Made by a program: the position numbers and the translations under genes
In this document: piece by piece, positions 1 to 5,652 of the stretch
Layout: the number at the start of each line of letters is the position of its first letter
Position numbering within the stretch: the stretch's first letter is position 1
Notes under the pieces: model-generated
Told to the model about the DNA's origin: nothing
The model's input: only the letters and a program-made list of their open reading frames with translations
Database searches by the model: none
Assembly (NCBI GenBank): GCA_945871415.1
Contig: CAMBWG010000108.1
Location: 1-7,154, forward strand
Direction: 5' to 3'
DNA: 7,154 bases
Source of the DNA: an uncultured Desulfovibrio sp.
GTDB lineage: Bacteria; Desulfobacterota; Desulfovibrionia; Desulfovibrionales; Desulfovibrionaceae

Positions 1-242
1 ATTTCGATCGCCTGAACAAGTATTTCACCATAGCCCGCATGCCCGTCGTTGCCTCGCAATACTGGAATTCGCTGCACGGCAATACGGCGGAAGAAGCCCG
101 TCTGGATGCCGAGGGGCTGCAAATCATGCGGACGCTGGGTGATAATATGGCCTGGCTGCTCAAGTGTATTGAAGCCGGGAGGGCCGCGGGCATTCCGCTG
201 CCCGCCGTGGAACCGTGGACGGCCACGAACTTCATTCGCTAG
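1..242 (+). CDS. Flavodoxin-family / NADPH-dependent FMN reductase-like protein, C-terminal part
   Basis: This is the last 79 codons of a gene that begins before the window; the reading frame starts at base 3 and stops with TAG at 240-242. The segment contains SQYWNSLHG, then a helical stretch (TAEEARLDAEGLQIMRTLG) and NMAWLLKCIEAG, ending in WTATNFIR. From memory this tail is typical of flavodoxin-fold proteins annotated as NADPH-dependent FMN reductase or iron-sulfur flavoprotein relatives in anaerobes. Such proteins bind FMN in the cytoplasm and move electrons between NAD(P)H and small acceptors; the real substrate is usually unknown. The FMN phosphate loop and any Cys cluster would lie upstream and cannot be checked. 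The gene is transcribed towards the terminator at 448-481, convergent with the c-di-GMP operon. The family is fairly secure, the specific role is not. Confidence 0.75.
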   Translation, partial: FDRLNKYFTIARMPVVASQYWNSLHGNTAEEARLDAEGLQIMRTLGDNMAWLLKCIEAGRAAGIPLPAVEPWTATNFIR

Positions 243-306
243 AGCGTGCCGGCTTTGAAAAGGTGAAACGCGAGGCGGGGCACGGCGCAGCCCGGCCCAA
301 GGTGAG

Positions 307-328
307 CGGAAAAACAGCGCTTTTTCCG
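307..328 (+). other. Short A/T-rich hairpin downstream of the flavodoxin gene
   Basis: CGGAAAAA (307-314) and TTTTTCCG (321-328) form a perfect 8-bp stem around a 6-nt loop, CAGCGC. The T-run is inside the 3' arm rather than after it, so this is not a classical intrinsic terminator. It could protect the 3' end of the flavodoxin mRNA or have no function. The 243-447 interval holds this hairpin and the repeat copy at 336-376, and I see no convincing coding region in it. Confidence 0.35.
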
Positions 329-335
329 TGAAACG

Positions 336-376
336 ACAGGCCGCATGGTTTGGAACGCACAGCGTTTCAAACTGAA
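336..376 (+). repeat. Dispersed hairpin repeat, copy 1 (inverted relative to 7110-7150)
   Basis: This 41-nt segment matches the reverse complement of 7110-7150 at 36 of 41 positions without gaps. Its core is an 11-bp stem, GTTTGGAACGC (348-358) and GCGTTTCAAAC (362-372), closed by the 3-nt loop ACA with one G-T wobble at 353/367. The left flank ACAGGCCGCATG and the right flank TGAA are also shared with the other copy. It lies about 94 nt after the flavodoxin stop codon, so it would be in the 3' untranslated region of that transcript. All three stem substitutions between the copies preserve pairing, which suggests selection for the hairpin. It may be a REP-like dispersed element or a structured RNA motif; two copies cannot decide between them. 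Confidence 0.75.
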
Positions 377-447
377 GCTGCTTTAAAACCCGTAGTCGCC
401 TGTCGGAGCTCTGTTCGCGTCAAAGGGACTTTCTCCAGATCCTGAAT

Positions 448-481
448 AAAAGGCCGCCTGTATAATGCAGGCGGCCTTTTT
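448..481 (+). terminator. Bidirectional Rho-independent terminator
   Basis: AAAAGGCCGCCTG (448-460), a 7-nt loop TATAATG (461-467) and CAGGCGGCCTTTTT (468-481) form a 13-bp perfect stem. The plus strand ends in a T-run, and the A-run at the left edge supplies a T-run on the minus strand. It sits between two convergent units and 36 bp beyond the stop codon of the diguanylate cyclase gene. It therefore probably ends transcription of both the flavodoxin gene (+) and the c-di-GMP operon (-). Confidence 0.92.
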
Positions 482-517
482 GTCTCATGGCAGAGTTTCG
501 TGTTCTGTAAAGAGTGC

Positions 518-2095
518 TCAGGCGTCCTTTTTAGCTCTTTGCTCATTGGGAGAGGGCAGAGAGGGCAGGATGGAGACGCCGTTGCGGATGACGTAGCAGT
601 TGCGTCCCTTGTTCTTGGCTTTGTAGAGGGCCTTATCGGCCAGTTCGTAGTAGAGCTGGTAGCGGCATTCCCCCTGAATTTCCACGATGACGCCGATGCT
701 GCATTCGATATGAAGCCCGGCCGTATTGGCTGCGGCAAGCTTTTGCTGGAACTCTGTCAGACGCTGTTCCAGCTCCGCCATGCCCGGATAGTGCGGCAGG
801 AAGAAAGCAAACTCGTCTCCGCCGAGACGCCCCACCAGAGCGGGCGAGGGAAAGCTGTCCCGCAGGATTGCCCCCAGTTTCTGAAGGACGGCATCGCCGG
901 TCAGATGGCCGCGGGTATCGTTGATTTCCTTAAAGTGATCCATGTCCACCAGTCCGAAGACGCAGGGGGGCACGGGACTGGTGCGCGGGCAGAGATCCGC
1001 CCTGCCGGGCATGCCCGTCTTGCCGGGACAATGCCCGTGATCAATACAGTGGGAGCCGCAGGCCAGCTCCACGGCGGCCTGAAAGCCGCTGCGATTCAGC
1101 GTGCCGGTCAGCGCATCGTAGAGGGCTTTATGCTGAAGGGCGAGACGTTCCTTCGTTTCCGTGTCAATATCGGTGATGCTGCCCACAATACAGGCGCCGC
1201 CTCTGTCATCCACAATATTGCGTGCCTGAATCCGGCACCAGAGAGGCGTGTCGTCTCCGCGCAGCAGTCGGGCTTCGATATCGGCCTTTTCTGTTCCCTG
1301 CTCCAGACTCTGGAACATCTCACGCAGCTTCTGCCTGTCTTCCTCATGAGTCCGGGCGCAGAGCGCATCCTGCGGCGTGCCCGCGGTCGCGGGAGGCGGG
1401 CAGTCAAAGACCGTGTGCCAGAGAGGGGAGTAGGCGGCGCGGTTCTGACTGCATTTATATTCAAAAAGAACGGCATTGGCCAGATTGGCCATGATTCGTG
1501 TGCGCTGTTCCTTATAGGCCAGTGTGGATATGGTGCGGCGATTGAGCAGAAGACCGTAGAAAATGAGCGCGCCCACGGAGATGCCGAGAACGCCGAAAAG
1601 CAGGGCTGCCTGTTTTTTTGTCTCCTGAAGGGCTTTCGCGGTGTCGAAAAGGGCGCTGTCTCCGGCAAGCAGCGCGGTCACGCAACGAGCCTCGGCGGCG
1701 TCCTGTGCGGCAATGCCGCCGGAGACAGGAGGGACAGCCCCTGCCTCCCCCCGGCCGGGGGCTTCCATACTGCTGCCGAGGATTTGCAGCAGGCAGGCCG
1801 GGTCGATGCGCACGAAGGTGCGGCCGTCGCCGGTTTCTCTGCTGTGGGAGGGCGGTAATGGGCCGCAGAGGCGGTTCCCCGCCTCCTGCGGTACCAGAAT
1901 GTCGCCCATTTCTCCGGCCCGCTGATGCAGGCTTTCGCAGATCCGGCGCATGCTCTCTGTCCGGCTTTCCTCAAAGATTGCGAGGTTTTTTGTCCGCTGG
2001 CTGATAGTGAAGGCATACAGCAGACAGCAGAAAAGAAGCCAGATCAGCGGCAGGAGGCAGACGGCACGCGATTTCAGGAGGGATCGTGCGGACAT
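518..2095 (-). CDS. Membrane PAS-GGDEF diguanylate cyclase with Cys-rich insertion (525 aa)
   Basis: The protein should make cyclic di-GMP from two GTP at the inner membrane. Domains in order: TM helix at about 11-32, a periplasmic region of about 130 residues, a second TM helix at about 162-184, a PAS-like domain at about 200-312 ending in a PAC-type stretch (VGSITDID), then GGDEF at about 322-505. The GGDEF domain has DALTGTLNRSGF, the metal-site segment DMDHFKEIND (384-393), an intact GGDEF at 425-429 and YKAKNKGRN near the end, so catalysis is expected. The RxxD inhibitory site is absent; residues 416-419 read PSPA. An insertion at about 343-378 holds five Cys (346, 350, 356, 369, 378) plus several His. 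The ATG at 2095 was chosen because it directly precedes TM1; the frame is open further upstream, but that part overlaps the phosphodiesterase gene in another frame. The start overlaps the upstream gene by 22 nt and has only a weak, close purine-rich stretch, so translational coupling is likely. Signal and ligand are unknown. Confidence 0.9.
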   Translation of the reverse strand: MSARSLLKSRAVCLLPLIWLLFCCLLYAFTISQRTKNLAIFEESRTESMRRICESLHQRAGEMGDILVPQEAGNRLCGPLPPSHSRETGDGRTFVRIDPACLLQILGSSMEAPGRGEAGAVPPVSGGIAAQDAAEARCVTALLAGDSALFDTAKALQETKKQAALLFGVLGISVGALIFYGLLLNRRTISTLAYKEQRTRIMANLANAVLFEYKCSQNRAAYSPLWHTVFDCPPPATAGTPQDALCARTHEEDRQKLREMFQSLEQGTEKADIEARLLRGDDTPLWCRIQARNIVDDRGGACIVGSITDIDTETKERLALQHKALYDALTGTLNRSGFQAAVELACGSHCIDHGHCPGKTGMPGRADLCPRTSPVPPCVFGLVDMDHFKEINDTRGHLTGDAVLQKLGAILRDSFPSPALVGRLGGDEFAFFLPHYPGMAELEQRLTEFQQKLAAANTAGLHIECSIGVIVEIQGECRYQLYYELADKALYKAKNKGRNCYVIRNGVSILPSLPSPNEQRAKKDA

Positions 2096-5028
2096 GTCTT
2101 CTCGCCGGTGTCGGGATAGGTTGTAACGTAATGGGAGTACTCTTCCAGCGGCATGGGCTTGGCAATGAAATAGCCCTGCCCGAGATCGCAGCCGATGTTG
2201 CGCAGGTATTCCAGCTGATGCTGTGTTTCGATGCCTTCGCACAGCATGGTCAGTTGCAGACGCTTGCCCATGCCGACCACGGACTCGATGATGACGCGCG
2301 TGGCGTCGGTATCGCGGGTGGCATTGTCGAGGAAGGTCTTGTCCATCTTGATGACGTCCACGTCAAAGGACTGGAGTACCGACAGCGAAGCATAGCCCTT
2401 GCCGAAGTCGTCCAGGGCAAGAAAAATGCCGTAGCGGCGCAGAGCGGCCAGACTTTCCTTGAACTGGGCTTCATCCTGCAGCGACATGCTTTCGGTAATC
2501 TCGACTTCGATAAGCTGCGGCGGAATCTTGAATTCCCTGAGGATACCGGTAAAGAGGTCAACGTAATTGCTGGAAAAGAAGAGGGCCTTGGACTGGTTGA
2601 TGCTGATGCGGGTGATGGGTTCCCCCGCGTCGAGACGGCGTCGCAGCCAGCGGCATACGGTACGCAGGACAAACAGGTCCAGTTCCTTGATGAAACCGTT
2701 CTTTTCAAAGAGCGTGATGAATTCGTCGGGATAAATGGGAGCCGACTGCGGCGGGAGCCAGCGGATCAGAGCTTCCGCGCCGTACAGCGAATTGTCGGAC
2801 AGACAGACCTGCGGCTGGACATAGACGGCGAATTCGCCGTCGCGCAAAGCCTGCACCATGCGATTTTCCAGCTCATTGTCGCGCAGCAGACGCGCTTCCA
2901 TGGCGGCGTCGTACAGGGCATAGCGGGAAAGGTAATCTTCGCCGGCAAGGCTGCTCTCGGCCGTTTCGGCCAGCAGGAGGCAGTTGGCCATCTGTCCGTC
3001 GTAATGGCGGATGGCATAGGCCCCGCAGGAGAAGACGACCGCGCGATCCAGCGCGCGCCGCAGTTTGACCGAGCTGGCAAAGAATCCTTCGATACGGCTG
3101 CGGAAATCCAGGTCGTCGTTGCACTGCCACAGCAGCAGGAATTTACCCGCAGCGGCATGACCTACCAGTTCCCCCGGGCCCTGGCTGTGCCGCAGCAGCT
3201 CTTCGTGACAGAGCTTGATCAGCATGTCGCCGACCGCATGGCTGCGGGTGCGGTTGATCAGCTTGAGCCGCCGCAGGTTGACCAGCACCAGATAATACGT
3301 TTTCCGGGCGTTCCTGAGGCAGGCGTTGGCGTCCAGAAGAAACTTGGCGCGATTGTCGCCGCCGGTCAGCGGATCGCGGTAGGCGGCCTCCGCAAGCGCC
3401 ATCATGTGACGGCGATTCACCTTAATGACGCGCAGGGTCAGCAGAATGAGCGCTATGGCAATCAGCAGGATGAAGGCCGGAGCGTATTCCCTGACAAGGC
3501 GGAGGAGCAGTTCGGGAATGGAGGGGTCCGTGCGGCTCATCTGCATGGCGTCTATTTCGGACGCTGTCAGCGTGGAAATGGCCTTGTCCAGTACGGAGAG
3601 GGCCAGGGGAGAAATCTTTTCGGAAAGCCCCAGCGCCATGGAGTAGCGCCCGCGCGAGACAAAGGGCATGGTCTGGAGCTCGTCGGTATAGACGGCCATG
3701 CCGGGATAGCGCGGAATATAGGCGTCAATGACCCGGCGGCGATGCGCGTCCTCGCATTCGGAGGCCGTGGAGAAGTAAAGAATCTGGTCCGCCGGATAGG
3801 CCGCCAGATAGGCCGCCCCTACGGCGAGCATTTCCCGCGTTGCGCCTACGCGGATACCGCTGCCGGGAACGGCCTTGTCGAGCCCGGCAAGCATGACGGG
3901 CGGATCGTGGTAGGGCTTGGTTGCGACCAGATTATTCTGGGCCAGAAAGCTGGGGCCGGTATAGACGTCGGAGATGACGTCGGCATCGCCTCGCGCCACC
4001 AGAGCGAGAGCTTCTTCGTAGGAAGACGCCGGCACATAGTCGAAGCTGATGCCGCTGCGGCGCGACAGCGCGCCAAGAAGTTCCGCAAGGAAATTGGAAC
4101 CGCCCTGATCCGGCTGCATCATGATCTGCCGGCGGCTGTAGGCCACGCGCAGGCGGGGTTTGGAGGCAATCCAGTCGTGTTCTTCCCGGGTGAGGCTGAA
4201 GGCTACGTTCTTGCCGCGCAGATAGGCGTCGGAGAGGTTGGCATACAGACGCGGCGACGCGATTTGCAGCTGGCGCATGGCCTCGTCAAGCTGATTGAGC
4301 AGCGCCGTGTCATCCTTGCGCGTGACGAAGAAAAAGGGCTCAAGCGTGATGAGGGCAATGATTTTCATGCCTTCGCCGAAGAGGGAACCGTCGGCATAGG
4401 CGTCGAGTTCCTTTCTGTGGAGGGCGTCGAGGATTTCTTTTTTGGAGGTGTATTCCTGCTTGTTGAAGGTGATCTTATGCTGCTGCGCAAAGCGATCCAG
4501 CATGATGCCGCCATAGGAGCCCTTGACGGTGCCCACGCGCATCCCGTCGAATTTTTTGAGATCCATATAATAGACGGGAGCATCTTCCAGAGCATGGAGC
4601 GTCACCGTTTCGTATCCGGCGGGAAGGCGGCTGTAATCATAATGCGCCGTGCGGGACGGGAGATAGGAAACGCCGTAGGTGAGGTCTATGCTGCCGTCCG
4701 CGAGAAGGCGGGGAATGTCCTTGAAATTGACATGTACCCACTCATAGCGCCAGCCGGTATACTGGGAAAGGGCCTGCAGCAGGGCTGCGGCATAGCCCGT
4801 CATGACATTGTTCTTCTGCTCGAAAATACCGGATATGTCGAACCAGCCCACGCGCACGAGCCTGCCTTCGAGCTTGTGCAGGGCCAGCTGCTGGGGGGAA
4901 AATGTGCTGTCCAGAGGCGTGGTCGCCAGCGTGCTGTTGGGAGGCAGCAGAGGCGCGTCGTCGGGTTCGGCGGCAACAGGGGCTGCGCAAAGCAGCAGGA
5001 GAACAAGAACAAAAAAGGTTTTCAGCAT
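2074..5028 (-). CDS. Tandem SBP-type sensor, degenerate GGDEF, EAL c-di-GMP phosphodiesterase (984 aa)
   Basis: The protein should hydrolyse c-di-GMP in the cytoplasm under control of periplasmic ligand sensing. It has a signal peptide (1-20, likely cut VAA|EP), a first bacterial solute-binding (SBP_bac_3-like) domain at about 57-275, a second at about 291-500, a TM helix at about 514-535, a GGDEF-like domain at about 550-700 and EAL at about 720-970. The GGDEF motif is AAGKF (626-630) and the usual metal-site segment reads VNLRRLKLIN, so cyclase activity should be lost; the domain may be regulatory. EAL residues look complete: EAL 752-754, N811, E843 in EITES, DDFG 873-876, K894, E931 in CEGIET and GQGY 950-953. 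SBP domain 1 keeps an Arg (R126) where amino-acid-binding relatives often hold the ligand carboxylate; domain 2 lacks an obvious equivalent. The ATG at 5028 has GGAG (5036-5039) 7 nt upstream and begins the signal peptide. It is the first gene of an operon with the overlapping cyclase gene. Confidence 0.93.
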   Translation of the reverse strand: MLKTFFVLVLLLLCAAPVAAEPDDAPLLPPNSTLATTPLDSTFSPQQLALHKLEGRLVRVGWFDISGIFEQKNNVMTGYAAALLQALSQYTGWRYEWVHVNFKDIPRLLADGSIDLTYGVSYLPSRTAHYDYSRLPAGYETVTLHALEDAPVYYMDLKKFDGMRVGTVKGSYGGIMLDRFAQQHKITFNKQEYTSKKEILDALHRKELDAYADGSLFGEGMKIIALITLEPFFFVTRKDDTALLNQLDEAMRQLQIASPRLYANLSDAYLRGKNVAFSLTREEHDWIASKPRLRVAYSRRQIMMQPDQGGSNFLAELLGALSRRSGISFDYVPASSYEEALALVARGDADVISDVYTGPSFLAQNNLVATKPYHDPPVMLAGLDKAVPGSGIRVGATREMLAVGAAYLAAYPADQILYFSTASECEDAHRRRVIDAYIPRYPGMAVYTDELQTMPFVSRGRYSMALGLSEKISPLALSVLDKAISTLTASEIDAMQMSRTDPSIPELLLRLVREYAPAFILLIAIALILLTLRVIKVNRRHMMALAEAAYRDPLTGGDNRAKFLLDANACLRNARKTYYLVLVNLRRLKLINRTRSHAVGDMLIKLCHEELLRHSQGPGELVGHAAAGKFLLLWQCNDDLDFRSRIEGFFASSVKLRRALDRAVVFSCGAYAIRHYDGQMANCLLLAETAESSLAGEDYLSRYALYDAAMEARLLRDNELENRMVQALRDGEFAVYVQPQVCLSDNSLYGAEALIRWLPPQSAPIYPDEFITLFEKNGFIKELDLFVLRTVCRWLRRRLDAGEPITRISINQSKALFFSSNYVDLFTGILREFKIPPQLIEVEITESMSLQDEAQFKESLAALRRYGIFLALDDFGKGYASLSVLQSFDVDVIKMDKTFLDNATRDTDATRVIIESVVGMGKRLQLTMLCEGIETQHQLEYLRNIGCDLGQGYFIAKPMPLEEYSHYVTTYPDTGEKTCPHDPS

Positions 5029-5034
5029 CAGTCT

Positions 5035-5040
5035 GCTCCA
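5035..5040 (-). promoter_or_regulatory. Ribosome binding site of the EAL phosphodiesterase gene
   Basis: Read on the minus strand this is TGGAGC; its GGAG core lies 7 nt before the ATG at 5028. It supports the start that gives a complete signal peptide. Confidence 0.6.
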
Positions 5041-5078
5041 GAGAAGGCCGGGTCTTCATAGGTGACGAGGCCATCTGT

Positions 5079-5107
5079 ACTATAGAAGCTTGCATCCTCC
5101 TTAGCAA
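5079..5107 (-). promoter_or_regulatory. Putative sigma-70 promoter of the c-di-GMP operon
   Basis: On the minus strand, TTGCTA (5107-5102) is followed after exactly 17 nt by TATAGT (5084-5079). Both resemble the -35 and -10 consensus. Transcription would begin near 5071-5073, giving a leader of roughly 45 nt before the ATG at 5028. This is pattern-based only; the -10 matches consensus at five of six positions and the -35 at four of six. Confidence 0.55.
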
Positions 5108-5125
5108 GGCCCGGAAGAGGAGAGC

Positions 5126-5154
5126 TTGCCTTTCCCCGGACATGGGCGCACAAT
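5126..5154 (+). promoter_or_regulatory. Weak candidate promoter for queD-queE
   Basis: TTGCCT (5126-5131), 17 nt, then CACAAT (5149-5154) is the best sigma-70-like pair I can find upstream of queD. The -10 is poor. Its main support is that the palindrome at 5164-5179 starts just downstream, where an operator would block initiation. Confidence 0.3.
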
Positions 5155-5163
5155 CCGGCAGCT

Positions 5164-5179
5164 CATACGGGCCCGTATG
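5164..5179 (+). promoter_or_regulatory. Perfect 16-bp palindrome, possible operator upstream of queD
   Basis: CATACGGGCCCGTATG is an exact inverted repeat with no spacer. It ends 10 nt before the Shine-Dalgarno sequence of queD and lies in the divergent intergenic region shared with the c-di-GMP operon. Symmetry, position and isolation fit a binding site for a dimeric repressor. With no spacer it is a poor RNA hairpin, because there is no room for a loop unless central pairs open. I do not recognise it as a known regulator's motif. Confidence 0.45.
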
Positions 5180-5189
5180 TCATTAGAAG

Positions 5190-5195
5190 AAGGAG
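5190..5195 (+). promoter_or_regulatory. Ribosome binding site of queD
   Basis: AAGGAG lies 7 nt before the ATG at 5203, a strong Shine-Dalgarno match at the usual spacing. It fixes the queD start. Confidence 0.8.
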
Positions 5196-5202
5196 CGAAA
5201 CG

Positions 5203-5652
5203 ATGCCCCACAGCGGCCATGTGACCGTGACGAAAATTTATGAATTTGCCTACGCCCATCGCCTGCCTTCCTATCAGGGAAAGTGCGCGCAGCTGCACGG
5301 GCACACCGGCAGGCTGGAAGTGGAGGTCTGCGGCGGCGAGGCGGGAGGGACTCCCTATCCCGGTATTGTGGTGGATTTTCATGATCTGAAAAGAATTATG
5401 GCCGCCATCGTCGAGGAGCTGGATCACGCGTTTCTCAATGATGTGCTCAATGCCCCGCGCTATGCCGACTGGGCGGGAAAGCATCTTCCCGCCGTCCGGG
5501 ACGAGGAGGGGCGCGACGTCTACGCGCCGACCTCGGAAAATATGGTGCTCTGGGTGGCGCACAGGCTGCACGAGGCCTATCCCGGCCTGCGCGTTGTCCG
5601 CATTCGCTGGTGGGAATCCTCCACGTCTTACGCCGAATGGAAGGCCAGCTGA
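5203..5652 (+). CDS. queD: 6-carboxy-5,6,7,8-tetrahydropterin synthase QueD (149 aa)
   Basis: QueD converts 7,8-dihydroneopterin triphosphate into 6-carboxytetrahydropterin in the cytoplasm, an early step towards the 7-deazaguanine of queuosine. The sequence shows the PTPS/QueD pattern: the first zinc His in FAYAHR (H19), the catalytic Cys and two zinc His in C28-AQLHGH (H32, H34), LDHAFLND with D73 and H74, and PTSEN with E112. It closes with RWWESSTSYAEW, matching the family's C-terminal strand with its Glu (E138). The presence of the catalytic Cys in CxxxHGH favours QueD over eukaryotic-type pyruvoyltetrahydropterin synthase. The length is a little above the roughly 120 residues of E. coli QueD. 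The gene overlaps queE by one base (TGATG), so the two are almost certainly co-transcribed and translationally coupled. Confidence 0.94.
   Translation: MPHSGHVTVTKIYEFAYAHRLPSYQGKCAQLHGHTGRLEVEVCGGEAGGTPYPGIVVDFHDLKRIMAAIVEELDHAFLNDVLNAPRYADWAGKHLPAVRDEEGRDVYAPTSENMVLWVAHRLHEAYPGLRVVRIRWWESSTSYAEWKAS

Noticed and set aside
367..738. 123-codon minus-strand open frame crossing the terminator region
   Set aside because: It runs through the terminator hairpin and repeat copy 1, overlaps the cyclase gene out of frame and has low-complexity Ser/Thr/Pro-rich composition typical of a shadow frame.
500..1858. 452-codon open frame on the plus strand opposite the diguanylate cyclase gene
   Set aside because: Same cause: in-register antisense of a gene with an intact GGDEF domain. 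Its start lies just after a strong terminator with no promoter or ribosome site seen.
2086..5061. 991-codon open frame on the plus strand opposite the EAL phosphodiesterase gene
   Set aside because: It is in codon register with a clearly recognisable SBP-GGDEF-EAL gene, so it follows from rare TTA/CTA/TCA use. Its translation shows no recognisable domain and no ribosome site precedes it.
5093..5102. Strong AAGGAGG directly before an ATG on the minus strand, suggesting an alternative start upstream of the phosphodiesterase gene
   Set aside because: There is no spacing between the Shine-Dalgarno sequence and the ATG, the frame differs from the real gene, and the site lies between the proposed -35 and -10 so would not be transcribed from that promoter.
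5029..5202. preQ1 riboswitch upstream of queDE
   Set aside because: No preQ1-type hairpin with the C-rich loop and A-rich tail pseudoknot could be found; the only striking element is the 16-bp DNA palindrome.
5126..5224. Possible short leader ORF (TTG or ATG at 5177) overlapping the queD start
   Set aside because: It is very short, has no recognisable peptide or attenuator structure, and queD has its own strong ribosome site.
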